A stretch of DNA of 64,000 nucleotides from Limnanthes douglasii subsp. nivea (lineage: Eukaryota > Streptophyta > Magnoliopsida > Brassicales > Limnanthaceae): positions 130,928,376 through 130,992,375 of the forward strand of contig JAUPFV010000002.1 of NCBI GenBank assembly GCA_036936605.1, read 5' to 3'. The position numbers and the translations under genes were made by a program. Positions 1-11,855 of this stretch are shown piece by piece (positions within the stretch are counted from its first letter, which is position 1; each line of letters begins with the position of its first letter). The notes under the pieces were generated by a model, which searched no databases, was not told the origin of the DNA, and saw nothing but the letters and a program-made list of their open reading frames with translations.

Positions 1-960
1 TTTCTTAGGCAGTCGAACAATGATGTTCTCTCCCATTTGCTTCTTTAAGTCCGATGCTTGATTTTCTTGGTTATATATATATATATAACCTTTTTCAGCT
101 CGATAATATAGTCAGCATCAAGACCTCTCAAATTTATACCAATATAAGCTCTCTCTTCATCGGAAACAAAGCCTGGTTCCTTTTTTTCGAGGCTTACAAA
201 CTTTCTTTTCCGCAGCAGTGTCAGAGTCTCCCTCATCGAATTCAGCTTTATTATTAGATCTAGTAGTCTCAGAATCAGCTTCATCGACTTCTGATGTTTC
301 ATCTCTTGTTTAGGGAGGATTTTGTTAAGGTAATGGAGCTTCGGCTTCCGATGAGGAATTTTTTGATAGATTTTGTTGGGACAATGAAGCTTTTTCGATT
401 ATTTCTCTATGAGGAGGAGACTGAGTAGCTGGATTCAAGGAGGATGGGGGGGGGGGGGGGGTTGGAGTAATATTTGAATCATCTCCCATTGCTATGAAAG
501 TTTTTCTCTTTTGAGTTGGTGGAGGATGAGTCGAGGAAGGAGTACTTGAGATTTGTTTTGAGAAAGATTCGTTTGATTCTTCACTAATCAGAGGTGAAAC
601 TTTGGTTTGAGGAGAAGAGGCTCGAGGCGTTTTAGGTGTTTGAACTTTAGAAGAAGGGCGGACTTCGTTATAGGGGAAGGTGAAAAAGTAGGTACTTTAG
701 TTGGATCGAAGTTACCGTAATAAGTGGTTTTGGTGGTTGTTCCAACAGGAGCGTTGTTGATTAATCCGACAGCCTTATATTTCTCTGCTCTTTCAGTAAT
801 GCAAAAGTAGTCGTATGATCCGAAGACTAGATTATCGTCAGGCTTTAGAGATTTTGGTTTTTTGGGTATGATAGCTTTGAATCTTCTGTTTTTGGATTTT
901 TTTTCTCATAAAGTGGATGGAGATTGACCGGAGAATATAGGTTTTGATCGGAAAGTTTAA
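1..960 (-). pseudogene. Unidentified decayed coding remnant
   Basis: Read on the minus strand, this stretch gives long stretches of plausible protein that hop between frames. There is a basic, Lys-rich start (about 870-900), a segment containing the residues NLVFGSYDYFCITERAEKYK (about 770-840), a Ser/Pro/Gln-rich middle, an acidic Glu/Asp/Ser segment, and a C-terminal part with the residues YIGINLRGLDADYIIELKK (about 80-150). Frames are broken at a 16-G run, a TA repeat and several indels. I do not recognise the family. The low-complexity middle and its place in repeat-rich DNA suggest a retroelement gag-like or accessory protein, but that is only inference. It may continue left of the window. 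Confidence 0.3.
446..461. repeat. Poly-G tract (16 G)
   Basis: This is an uninterrupted run of 16 G, which on the minus strand lies in a proline-rich part of the decayed reading frame. Such runs slip easily in replication and sequencing, so the exact length and the local frame are uncertain. Confidence 0.8.
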
Positions 961-1330
961 TTTTTCTAATGAAAATGCTGAGAAAGTTGAAGAACACGTT
1001 GAAGGTAGCCAAGGGTGTGCTTTTTCTCTCTCAAGGAATTTGTATTGTGAGAATGAAAAGTGAGGCTACTAATGAATATAGGAGAATAAGACGTATAAAA
1101 GTGAAAATGACTTTATGATGATAGGGCAGAATACAAAACGGTGAAAATCTTATGAGTTCGACATCTGTCAGATTAGCTAGCTAACTATGAATCTAGTAGC
1201 TAGGCATTCATGATGTTAGATTTGTGGGCACCTTTGACATAATTCGAAGATTAACATTCTCCAGTTTGAATTCGATGACTATGTTCTGACTATTTTCAGA
1301 AATATTCGAGGAGAAAGAAAAGAAATTATT

Positions 1331-1408
1331 GAGTTTTTGATTTCGAGTTTTCAAATGAGTTTTTAACTTCGAGTTTTATATTGAGTTTTTGACTTCGGGT
1401 TTTCTGAT
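1331..1408. repeat. 26-bp tandem repeat, three copies
   Basis: Three consecutive copies of a 26-bp unit start at 1331, 1357 and 1383. Each begins GAGTTTTTGACTTCGAGTTTT with a few substitutions (GATTTCG, AACTTCG, GACTTCGGG). The period is exact. No gene is seen here. Confidence 0.8.
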
Positions 1409-1440
1409 ATGACTTTTGGAAGGATTCGAAGACATTTAGT

Positions 1441-3940
1441 TCTCGTTCATTTACTGACATGAGAACTGGGGGCTAACGATATGGAAGTAGGAATTTGAGG
1501 ACTGAAATGTAAATAATATAAGTTTAGTAGAGCAATTATGACTATGTAATATTATTGAGGACTAAAGGCAATTTACCTATTTTATGTAACCGTTTAAAAC
1601 TTTTTGATCTAACTCAATTCTACCCTGACTTTCTCTCTCTAAACACTATGTCCCGAGAATTCAAATATTAGTTTTTTCGTAAGACAACATTCTTAATAAT
1701 TGAACTCGACAAATATCCCTTGTTTCTTTAGATTATGTTAAAATAAACTTTCATTTTGTCGAAACAAAACCCCAATTGAATCAAAGACCCATTTTTAGAA
1801 CCAAATCTTATTATTTATATTTTTATAGGATAAAATCTTATTATTTTAATTTCTAGAACGAAATCTTATTATTTCACTTTTAAAAGATCTTGTTATAACA
1901 AAACACTGTTTCATTTTCTGTGTAATCTTTTGAAAGTTTACCTCTTGCTATTATCCTATCGTTCAAAATCGAAATAGTTGTTAACCTTTATAAATTTTAT
2001 TTGAAGATTATGAATAATTTATCCAAAAATATATGTAGCGTATCCAAAATCACACTAATAACAAAAATAACTGTCGAAGCATAAATATTAAATTTATAAT
2101 ATGTAGCTCGACGGTACTAGTAGGCTAGTAAGCTATGTGATGTAAAAGAAGAATTGTTGCAGAGGATAAAAAATTGGACACTCAAGTTTTGAATTCTAAC
2201 CAACTCGACCGTTGAAATTTTCACGTTTTCCCTTTTCACCCCATGTTTGCCATCATTGTTCACGGGTGCGTTTGTTGAGAGGGACACGTGTACGGTCGCT
2301 GATGCAGCTACACGAGTCTCGAACTGCTCAGAAACGTGGATATTCTTGTTAGCGGTTACCTCCATCAACTTTGCTATCATCACATGAGGGTGATGAACGG
2401 TAACGGCCGTTAAAAGAGATTTTTAAACGGCAACCTCTTATTCTTCGGCCTCGGTTATGACGAGCTATGCAGTACGTTGGGAGGATACAAATCTCAGCTC
2501 CCACACTCAAAATGACCATTGCACCCTTGTTTCAATTTTTTACTATACTTATTCTATTAAAATTAATATGCATCAATAATATAGTAAATTCATTAATAAA
2601 TTTCATATATTTTGATTAATTCACATTAAATTTCGAAATTTTGGGTCAAACAATTACCTTAATGTTTTTACAAAACTAAATACAGTATATTTTATCAGTT
2701 CAAAAATTAGACTTTAAAAGTTTTGTATTTTCCAATAAACAAGTGACTGTTCAACAATAGCAATTGGACAAAAAAATAGGCACATGTTTTAATTATTAAA
2801 ATTGGAAAAATATGGGACATAGGATTTAGAGCATAAGAATCTTTGTCTATAATTAGCATTACAAAACATTATCGTGGTTGAAACGCCACGCTGTTACGGA
2901 GTCTCTCTTGTAGTACAATATCTTAATTCATTACTAATACTTTAAATTCTTAATTTATTCTAAGCAATAATGAGATTTAACATTACTATATTTTTACTGC
3001 TAGGATGCTAAATATAAAGGGTATGATGATATAAGTACATATAAATAAAACTAAAAGAAAGTTTTTCTTTAACCAAAGCAAACTTTTATTTTTAGACGAA
3101 AGTAAATAGTGTTATTGTAAAATTGGTTGTTTTATATTTTTACTGTCAGTGAATATATTAGAAATTTAGTCAAATAATTTATAGCGTTAACAAACTTTTT
3201 AAATATCGAATATATAAACTAATTATATTTCATATGAAACATTTGTAACTAAGTGTTATAGTATAGATCATAATAATCTAGCTTAGGTGAATCAATATAA
3301 TTAAATGCTGGAGGGAGATTTTTTTTTTTAACTATAGAATACCACGTTGAAAGATATATATTAGACAACATGTATCATACATATGATTGAAATGATTTTA
3401 TAAAATGAAACAATACAATACAATTAGAGCGAGAATATATATTTATACAACACAATTAGAGTGAGGATGTATATTTATAGTAAAAGTTTATTGTTAAAAT
3501 GGTACACAATTTAATTAAAATAAATAGATAAAAAATAGTTGAAAAAATAAATTGTTCAAAAAAACATTATTAAATGTAAGTGAAATTTTACCTAACTTAA
3601 AACATAAAAAATTATGGTAACATTTCAATCAATATGAAAAATTTAAAATGAGTATATATATATATATATATAATATATATATATTAAAAAATAATTTATA
3701 AACTCCCAAAATAAGTTCATGAACTTGTCTTTTATCTTTTTAAGTTTTTATATTTTAATGAGTTTATAAGAGTTTTGCCGATGTAGGACGCAATTTTCGT
3801 TTCAAGTAGAAACATTTCAAATAACATATATTTGTCCATAAAATTTTTAGGAGTTACCAAACTATTTTATATAAGCTTTTTTCCGAAATGATAATCTCTT
3901 CGATCATCCAATGTATATACACTACATCGTATAATATCAA
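1441..3940. other. Intergenic AT-rich DNA, no gene recognised
   Basis: I see no convincing coding sequence in this 2.5-kb stretch. A GC-richer island at about 2200-2500 is open for 88 codons on the minus strand, but it has no recognisable domain. Near 1450 the phrase ATGAGAACTGGGGGCTAACG resembles the junctions seen beside LTR retrotransposons, but I found no matching LTR. Confidence 0.5.
3652..3685. repeat. (TA)n microsatellite
   Basis: The stretch is almost pure alternating TA with a single interruption. Confidence 0.8.
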
Positions 3941-3945
3941 TATTA

Positions 3946-4560
3946 ATGATGATTATAATTGAAATTTTGAGGATAAAAAATCACTTGAGGCAAGGTGACT
4001 CTTTTTCCTTGTTTCTTCTCGTCTTCATAATGCAAGTCTTATCCAGTATTCTTAAAAAAAACAATGGCATGGAATTCAAATTTCACTCAAAATGTAATAA
4101 GGTCAAAATATTTAACCTCTATTTTGCTGACGATCTTATTATTTTTTATTATGGTTACTTAATTTCCCTCTGTGGAATCAAAGATGGTCTGAATGAATTT
4201 TTATATGTCTCGGGTCTTAAAGTTAGTCCCACCAAAGTTATATATTTCTTTATCGAGTAAACCTCACCGTTCAAAATGATCTAATCAACATTTTAGAATA
4301 TAATATTGGTTTTCTTCTTGTAAAGTATATGAGAGTCCCTTTGTTTAGAAACCGACTTTTTTATAACGAATGTTTTTATCTCCTACAGAATATCATTGCT
4401 CGTATAGGTTTTTGAACCTATAAACACATTTCTTATGCAAATAAGCTCTAGCTCATCAAGTCAGTTCTTTTTTATGGCCTCGTATACTGGTCTTTAATCT
4501 CCATTCTCCCATCTAAGACTATCAAAGAACTATCTCGATGACGCTTTCTCTAGTCAAGTT
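3946..4560 (+). pseudogene. LINE reverse transcriptase fragment
   Basis: The translation from 3946 carries the plant L1-type reverse transcriptase signature. A segment reading LRQGDSFSLFLLVFIMQVLS matches the usual LRQGDPLSPYLFV block, and the catalytic-site motif FADDL follows at about residue 71. After the stop at 4260 the homology continues in other frames to about 4560, with a degraded segment reading LIKSVLFYGLVYWS that belongs to the end of the RT domain. Endonuclease and ORF1 are missing, so this is a truncated, dead copy. Its wording around FADDL (FKFHSKCNKVKIFNLYFADD) closely matches the LINE at 50.5-60.7 kb, so the two probably belong to one family. Confidence 0.8.
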
Positions 4561-4837
4561 ATGAGATGAAGATTTCGAGAGCCAAATTGGCATGAGCTAA
4601 TGTAATATTTTCCATTTTGGAAAGTGGACTTGAAATTATGGGTATAAAAGTATGAAATCATATACTTTTGAAAAATATGTGGGTATTTAATGAGTAAAAA
4701 CAACAAGTCAATTTGGTGTATTTAGAGTAATATAAAAAAAATTAAAATAATAGTTTTTGGACATTAAATCTTGATTTTATCTTTTTTTTGACTTGATATT
4801 AATTTTTACATTCTAAATTGTTGGTCAACGACTAAGG

Positions 4838-5491
4838 GTATTTATAGGTACGGTTTGGTTCGGGTTTCACCGGAAACGGACAGCTAAGCTTATCGGTTCG
4901 GACCGGACCGTTAAGCTTTTGGTTCTATATTTTGGAACTGGACCGAACCGTTAAGTTTTCGGTTCGGTTTGGTCCTGTCCGGTTCCGGTTCGGTTCAACC
5001 TGTCATCGGTCCGGTTTCGGTCCAGTCTGGTCTATTTAAAAATATAAAATTGAATTAAAATTGAATTTGTAATTTTTTTCTAAATAAATAAATAATATAA
5101 AAATCAAAGTTCATAAATTAATCTTTGATTTTTTAATATTAAAAATAACTAATTAACTATTAATTTTGATAATATAATAGATATAAAATTAATAATAATA
5201 ATAAATTAATCGGATCTAATGATTTTATCGGTTCGATTCTTTGTCAATTCTATTGGCTAGTTCGGTTCCGTATCGGTCTTATCGGTTTGTTTATAATCGG
5301 TTCTCCCGCTTTATCGATTTTATCGGTTGATTTTATACTAGTTCTGTTGATCGAATTCTTTATTAGTTTTAGTTTTTAAGATGGAATCGCGAACCGAATC
5401 GTTGAAATTCAGTCCGATTCTCGATCCGGTTTCTATCAATCCGACTCCGGTCCGGTTATGGGTTTTCCAGAATCGTTGACATCCCTACCAA
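4838..5491. mobile_element. GGTTCGG-rich hAT-like MITE
   Basis: The left 200 bp and right 250 bp are dense in GGTTCGG/CGGTTC/CCGAACC motifs in opposite overall orientation, around an AT-rich core with no coding capacity. The outer ends are TAAGGGTATTTATAGGTACGG on the left and, reversed, TAGGGATGTCAACGATTCTGG on the right, an imperfect terminal inverted repeat. This is the usual look of a non-autonomous hAT-derived element in plants. I could not find a clean 8-bp target duplication, so the boundaries are good to about 15 bp. A related copy lies at 22783-23355. Confidence 0.6.
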
Positions 5492-5613
5492 CTTTATAGA
5501 ATACCGACACACAAAAAGATTTACCTATTTTTAATGATTCACAATTTTTGTTATATTATATTTTTAAATATTTAAAAATAATAATATATAATATAAATAA
5601 TTGGAGAGACAAT

Positions 5614-5622
5614 TTTAATTTA
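5614..5622. repeat. Target site duplication of MULE, left copy
   Basis: TTTAATTTA directly precedes the left terminal inverted repeat. An identical 9-mer follows the right one at 16723-16731. Nine bases is the standard duplication length of Mutator-like elements. Confidence 0.75.
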
Positions 5623-5764
5623 CAGAAAAGTACCTGAAAATACCCACTCAACTATCTTATTACCCGGCGGTACCCGCTTTTAACATAGTGTTACTTAATA
5701 CCCAGACTAATAAATTGGACAAAAATACCCTTCCACTATATATACCCATTTTTCAATTCCATCC
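5623..5764. repeat. Left terminal inverted repeat region of MULE
   Basis: This aligns imperfectly with the reverse complement of 16560-16722. Shared blocks include CACTCAA, TGTTACTTAATACCCA, AATACCCT and CCACTATATA. The pattern suggests long but diverged TIRs, as in many MULEs. Confidence 0.65.
5736..5743 (+). promoter_or_regulatory. TATA box of the ULP1 gene, inside the left TIR
   Basis: TATATATA follows CCAC about 30 bp before a pyrimidine-rich leader (CT repeats at 5853-5867). The leader runs to a splice donor at about 6028 (AACAG|GTATGC). The first intron would end at TGTGCAG, about 6540, six bases before the ATG at 6546. The matching sequence in the right TIR would serve the transposase gene. 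Confidence 0.5.
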
Positions 5765-6328
5765 CACTTTTTCGACCCTCCAATCACCCTAAACAAACGC
5801 AAAATTCTAATTTTAGAAACCACTAGAAAACAAACCGTTCGACTTCGTGATACTCTCTCTCTCTCTCAAACCCAGAAACCCTACAGCTTCTCACATTCGT
5901 CACTATCGCACCGGTCAGCCTCTTTTACTCAGACAGACTTCACACCTTCAAATCTCATTCGACAAAGTTGACGTGAAGTCGTCTCTGAAAGCTTCTATCT
6001 CGTTCTCCGACCGGTGAAATTTAACAGGTATGCATTATCGTGGAAAGTATACTTTTTTTTGCGTTTTTGATGAATTTGAAGCACTTTTTTTCTCTTAATT
6101 CACGATAGGCGAGGCTGTTGATACTAGAATGAAGTATCTACTGACGATAGTTGCTCAGTTTATGGGTTTATAGTCGAAGCCAGGGTATAATTTTAGTTGC
6201 ATGTAATACTGATACTCTCCTGAGAAATATTATGTATGTTAGATCTGCATTAGGTAGTTCATTGTTGATTTTGGTGTTTGTTGCATAATTCTCAGATCCC
6301 TGCAACGTGCATGTAAAAAGTGTAACAA

Positions 6329-6505
6329 TTCGCATCTTGATAACCTACTATTCAAGCAATTCGCAGCTCAGTTAATGTTTATACACAATTCGCATACAGT
6401 TCGCAGCTTGAGTTATCTAATTCGCATCATGTCAGAACTTATTTCGCAGCTTGTCTGTTAAGCCAGTATTTATATGTATGCGATTCGCAGCTTGTGATGC
6501 GAATT
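6329..6505. repeat. TTCGCAKC repeat cluster 1 (5' UTR intron)
   Basis: About seven copies of TTCGCAGC or TTCGCATC or their reverse complements lie at 6329, 6360, 6400, 6421, 6443, 6484 and 6497, all inside the predicted leader intron just before the first coding exon. Confidence 0.8.
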
Positions 6506-7607
6506 ATTTGTGACATTCCAACTGATTTGTGTTTGTGCAGGAAGAATGACAACAAAACCCAGCTACTACAGATCAGGGTTGGTGAGCCTTCTAAAGCTAC
6601 TAAAAGACATGCGTATTACAAGGGCCCACATTGAAGCTGCAAGAAACACACCCTTCTACACGCTTCTGAAAACGGCGTTCGAAATCCGTAATGAGGAAGA
6701 GCTGCCTAAGAAAAAATTATACTCAATCATTCAGTATATCCTCGAGAAATTCTCTCTGGAACGAAACGCCTTTAGGATTGGCAACAAGTATGTAAAGCTA
6801 ACTACAAACGATATCAAGATCATATTTGGGCTGAGGCATGGCACCGAGAAAATGGAGTTAACAAAAACCGGCGCTTTTCACAACAAGTATGAAGCCGGCC
6901 AGGAGGACGAATCAAGGATGATGAAGAAATACTTTATGTCAAAAACTGGCAGGAAAGTATCAGCTAGTAATACCAAAACAATAACAAATGCCATCATAAA
7001 GGTACGTCTAAAATGGACTTCATCTTTATAAAGCAAGATTCTGTACATTTCTAACATAGAATGTTGTCATTGGTTTTACAGGAGGGTATAGAGAAGGCCA
7101 TAAACGAAGGAGGGGAACATGAATTGGAAGACGTGGCGAGGCTGTTGATACTGTTTTTGTGCTCCACGCTATTCTACTCCGTATCTGGAGATATCTTGGG
7201 TTGGAGCACGGTTTATTACGTTGAAGACCTCAACAGAATAAACAATTACGACTGGGCTGGATCGATTTTGTTCAAGCTTCGACAGTCTATCAGGAGTTGC
7301 TTAGCAGTAGAAAGAGCCGATAAAGTCGTCGGCTGCGTCGCCCTTGTAGTTGTAAGATTGATCTATTCAATATAACAATTAGTTATGTACATAGCATCGT
7401 GTTGATAAAACTTGTCCCCATGCAGCCCTTCATCATGGAGCACACAACAATCGGCCACGAGGTAGCGAAGCCAACCTCGATACCAAGGTTCTTCAAATGG
7501 TTGGGGTTAGAGTGCCACGCATCAACCATGGGGTATCTTATTAAAACACCCTTGCTGGATGCTGACCAGGTATAAGCTTAATATATGTATTGAACTTGGG
7601 GTGCATA

Positions 7608-7868
7608 CAGTTCGCAGCATATGATGCGAACTGCTTATAAAAATATCTCAAACATTTCGCAGCCTGATATGAATTTTACTTCGCAGCTTCATGTTCAGCA
7701 CAGTTCGCATCATATGTTTAATACTTAGTTCGCATCATATGGTTTACACTTAGTTCCCATCATATGCTTTACATATAGTTCGCATCATACTGTCCCATAA
7801 TAATTTCGCAGCTTAGCATGCGAAATGTGATTCAAAACCACACAGTTCGCATCATATGATGCGAACTG
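7608..7868. repeat. TTCGCAKC repeat cluster 2 with 26-bp palindromes (intron 3)
   Basis: About ten motif copies fill intron 3. At 7843-7868 two half-sites CAGTTCGCATCAT and ATGATGCGAACTG abut to make a perfect 26-bp palindrome. At 7608-7633 the same palindrome occurs with one mismatch. Other copies are single half-sites such as AGTTCGCATCATATG. Confidence 0.9.
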
Positions 7869-8784
7869 ATTATAAAAAACAATTTGTTTGTCTACACCCT
7901 CATACTTTCGAAACAATTAATTTACTGTCAAGTGCATCTGTTGGTAGGTTTTAGAAGGTCCATTACAGCTTACCGAGGCTGAAATTGAAGCTTTCGGAGA
8001 AAGAGAAGATGATGAACATGGTGAAGATGCAGAAGTAACGGTACCTCCTTCACCGGAAGAAAGACCTAGGAAGAGGTCGAAAAGCACAGCATCAAAACCA
8101 AAAAAAAGGAGACCAGCATCACAGAATGTAACAAATAAGGTGATGTCTCCCACACTCGAACACCCAACACCACCAGAGCCATCGATTCCACCACCAAGAC
8201 TCCCAAAGAAAACAATTCCACCACAACCCAAAGGCAAATCCAGGCAAGAGCCCTCCGACACCGACATAACCAGTATGAGTGAAACGATCGGTGATTATTT
8301 ATTCAAACGCAGAGACCCTAATCCCGATATTGCTGCTCAATCAAAGCGTTTGAAGACGTACGCCGACAAGAACAAGTACGAACGAAAAATAGAAAAACAG
8401 GCCAGAGAAGTAAGTATGACTTGAACCTTAAATAATCACTACAATCAGCACTTAATATGTTTATAAAAAGTTTGCTATCATTTTTGCAGCTGAAAGAATT
8501 GAACCGCAAGATAAAGGAACTTGAAGCACAACAACTCCACAATGCTATCTCTCTGCCAATCTGCCGTACTGAAAGCCCAATAAAGCAGGTACCAGCAGCA
8601 CTTCCAGAGGGACAAAAATCCACTGATCAGCAAGCATCCGTGTCTAATGCTGATCAGCACACATTTCTTCCTGGAGTACTGCCGGAAGAAAGGGACGATG
8701 ATGCCCACAATTCACCCATCATGGAGACACATACACAGGAGGTAGATAATGTAAGTAGATGATATGATGTTATCAAACAAACAT

Positions 8785-8965
8785 TAGGTTGAGCTGCGAA
8801 TTATGTAATAACTGGTTGGTTATTACTGGTTGGTCATTCCAAACGTTTCGCAGGTTGAGCTGCGAATTATGTAATAAACTGGTTGGTTTTTATACAATTC
8901 GCATGCTGAGCTGCGAATTGTTAGGAGTGAATAACATAGATATCAGGTCGGGATGCGAAATATGA
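8785..8965. repeat. TTCGCAKC repeat cluster 3 (intron 5)
   Basis: Copies of GAGCTGCGAATT and GGGATGCGAAAT, with variants, alternate with a direct repeat of GTAATAACTGGTTGGT. All lie within the predicted 271-bp intron 5. Confidence 0.8.
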
Positions 8966-9027
8966 TTACACAATGATTAACTTATGCTTAACCCTTCCAC
9001 CCTTTTTTTTGTATGAAATAGGAGACC

Positions 9028-9448
9028 GAAAGACAACAACAACACCAGCAGAAACAGCAAGCCCAACAGCAACAACAACAACACGAACACAAACAGCAAC
9101 AACAACAACACGAACACGAACAGCAACAACAACACGAACAGCAACAACAACAACACGAACAGCAACAACAGCAACAACAACAACAACAGCAGCAACAAGA
9201 AGAAGAACACCGCCAACAAAGCAACAAGAAGAAGAACAACAACAACACCCCCAACAACAGGAACAACAGCAACAACAGCAGCAACAACAACAACAACAAC
9301 ACAAACAGCAGCAACAACAACAACAGCACCAACGAGAAGAACACCCCCAGCAACAACAACACGAAGAACACCCCCAGCAACACCAGCAGCCACAGGTTCA
9401 ACACGAAGACCGGCAACAAGGACAAGAAGAACAACAACAGCAGCAACA
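9028..9448 (+). repeat. CAA/CAG-rich tract coding poly-Gln
   Basis: About 420 bp of CAA, CAG, CAC and GAA triplets within exon 6 of the ULP1 gene. In the frame entered from exon 5 it reads Gln/His/Glu-rich up to about 9220. After that, the open frame that continues through the exon is shifted. It creates long but meaningless Cys-, Leu- and Val-rich open frames on the opposite strand. Confidence 0.9.
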
Positions 9449-9904
9449 GATAACCTTGGCGAAGAGAGAAAGGCTAACTCAAGAGGTAGCACCTCAAGAG
9501 TCAGAACATGTCCATCCCGGTGAGAAGACAGAATTACTCAGCCAGGAAGGACCATCCTTAGAAGACAAAACCACTTCTTCGGTGGAACCTCAAAGACCAA
9601 CGGTGCTGTTAGCAAAGTCAGAATTGCTAAGCCAACGTCAAACTGTAGGCCCGGTAACAAATCAACTGCCAGCTCCAGAGTCCCACGATAACACAGTAGG
9701 TTTACCTGATGCTTTTGTTGATGGTATTAGTACTCAAGTTTCACAGACATTTTTAAATGAAATTGATAATGTATATTACGATTCTATAATACAGAACATG
9801 TCGGAGGATGACATTAATGATTTCTGCCGACACGATCCAGCCTCTATGTCGAACAAGTCAACGGCAGTGGTTGTCACTGACCGTGCGGTAAGGCCTACTT
9901 ACAA

Positions 9905-10083
9905 TGATTTCGCATCATAACATGTGACTTGTGGCAAATGCTGATTGGAGTATTACAAACAAATATCAGGGTATGATGCGAACTGTTCAGTGGAACCTCA
10001 AATAGTTCGCACCCTACCCTGATATATAATAATAAATTTATTTAACTGCTACCTTACATTTCGCAGCCTAAGCTGCGAACTGT
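9905..10083. repeat. TTCGCAKC repeat cluster 4 (intron 6)
   Basis: The cluster includes TTCGCAGC-CTAA-GCTGCGAA, an inverted pair with a short spacer at about 10065-10082. Copies at 9907 and 9975 are joined to the companion words AAATATCAGGG and CCCTGATATAT. Confidence 0.8.
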
Positions 10084-11009
10084 TTGGACTCGTTGCACTT
10101 ATAATCACTGACGCCCTCTACTTTTGATTTTTGTTTCATACTAAGCTCGAGACGGTTAATGAGATAGAGGAGCCAAGTTTTGCGCTACTGACACAAACGA
10201 AACCTCAAGTGGCAGAGGAAGAAGAGTTCACAATGCGGGAACCGCTAGTAGTAGAATACAACGACTGGCCCAAGAAAACCAAAGTAACTGAGCGTATCGA
10301 TCTGGCACAATACCACAAAATACAGTTGGTTAAAGCCTACGAGAGCGACACCCCTGATCCAGTGGTATGGCAGTTACCGGAGTCCAAGTTTACGTACGGA
10401 ATTAGGGTGCAAGCGAGTGATCTCATGGCACTACCTTTAGAACTGGAGCTGGACGTAAATGTATCCAATTGTCAACCAACTTTATTTTCAATGTTTCAAA
10501 TATGTATTCTATATTTAACATAAATCTACAACTCCTTTGTTAGCTTATCGATGCCTGGATTCGAAAGATGCTTGAAGATGCAGACTACAAAGTTCCATGC
10601 ACTAAAGCTAAAGGAGAGCATCACGACGCCATACTGATTTCTGGCATGACTGCGGTAAGTTTAGCTCACGTAAATAGACCAAAGTTCTCAGAAATGTTAT
10701 CACTTTAATATACTCTTGCTTGGCTACAGCATCAAATGAAAGCAGGATGGCAAGTGGAAAATCTGGTGGACATGGCTTTTAGGAAGGGGCGCAAAAATGC
10801 CAACATCATCATGGTTCCAGTGTGCACCGAGTCGAAGGACAATACAAACCACTGGACGTTGCTCGTCATCGACGTTGACGGAAGAACAATTTCAAACTAC
10901 AACTCGCTTTCGCCTAAGCTTCATGCCATAGACCCCACCGCAAGAACACATGCACTACTGGTAAATATTCCAAACTATACACTTAAATCTGAACACTTTT
11001 TAAGTATGC

Positions 11010-11236
11010 ATGCTGCGAAATGAGATCTGGTATGCTGCGAATTGTGAGTAATCAAGATGTTTTTTCGCAACCTGTCCATAACTTAATTCGCAGCCTATCT
11101 ATGTTGGATACAATTCACAGCTTGTTCACAACTCAATTCGCAGCCTATCAAGGCTGCCATATAATTCGCAACCTAAGATGCGAATTGTGTATGATTTATT
11201 GTCATATAATTCGCAGCCTGAGCATGCGAATTGTAT
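11010..11236. repeat. TTCGCAKC repeat cluster 5 (intron 9)
   Basis: At least six exact and several variant copies (ATTCGCAGCCTATC, ATTCGCAACCTAAG, GATGCGAATTGTG) occupy the 331-bp intron between the His/Asn exon and the Cys exon of the peptidase. Confidence 0.8.
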
Positions 11237-11654
11237 GTCACCAACTGTTTTTGTTTTTGTGCATATTCCTAACACTAATTATTATACACAGATTAAATAT
11301 TTGTTGGATAGAGGATTCCTACCCAAATATAGTACAGGGTGGAAGGTGAAAGTGGAAAGAGGCTTCCCACAACAAAAAAAGGCACCGTGGACTGTGGTGT
11401 CTTCGTCTGCAAATATGCAAGGGATATTATTGAGCATGGATCAGTCCAGAAAAAACACGATACAGATATGGTGACTGCCTTAAGAGTAGAAATGTTCTAT
11501 TACTTTTTAAATGACATAGACACCGTCACATATGGCTGATTCGTGTATTGCTTCTAAATACATTAGTTGCTTGTAAATACATATGTTTGTTGTAAAAATT
11601 TTTTTTTGTTGTGCATACATAAACAAAATTGTGATATATAATGAATATTCATTA

Positions 11655-11855
11655 TCTTTAGTTCGCATCATAACCTGATATATAATGATTGATTATTATC
11701 CTGGTATGTATGAACAGTTCGCAGCCAAACTTGTATGAATACTTCGCAGCCTAAATTATATCAAATAGTTCGCAGCCTAACCTGAGAGATGGTTATCACT
11801 ACACACACAATTCGCATCCTGGTATACCAGCTTATAACCTGTTCGCAGCCTGGTG
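11655..11855. repeat. TTCGCAKC repeat cluster 6 (3' of ULP1 gene)
   Basis: Six copies in the same orientation follow the ULP1 stop codon at about 11662, 11717, 11742, 11770, 11812 and 11840. They lie before the promoter of the small downstream gene. Confidence 0.8.

Larger units (their letters stand above)
6546..11539 (+). pseudogene. DUF1985/ULP1-like C48 peptidase gene (frame-broken)
   Basis: Ten coding exons with GT-AG junctions, all phase 0, can be traced: 6546-7001, 7082-7351, 7426-7569, 7948-8409, 8490-8750, 9022-9887, 10146-10454, 10544-10654, 10730-10960 and 11292-11539. Exons 1-3 match the DUF1985 domain of plant MULE proteins (residues LILFLCSTLFYSVSGDILGW in exon 2). Exons 4-6 are low-complexity, with a basic stretch and a long Gln tract. 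Exons 9-10 form a ULP1-type SUMO-protease-like domain: the catalytic His is in NHWTLLVID, and the Cys is in VDCGVFVCKY. The third catalytic position, 17 residues after the His, is Asn (NYNSL) where the family has Asp. The frame breaks twice: two extra (or one missing) bases near 9220 in the CAA tract, and a length change in an A7 run at 11374-11380 just before the Cys. Both could be real or homopolymer/assembly errors. ATG 6546 is chosen because it follows the leader-intron acceptor. Confidence 0.8.

Noticed and set aside
2117..2383. 88-codon minus-strand frame in a GC-richer island
   Set aside because: No domain, no splice or promoter context, and no repeat of the frame elsewhere. It may be chance.
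8966..9492. Long minus-strand frames rich in Cys, Leu or Val
   Set aside because: They are the reverse reading of the CAA/CAG tract in exon 6 of the ULP1 gene and have no gene signals.
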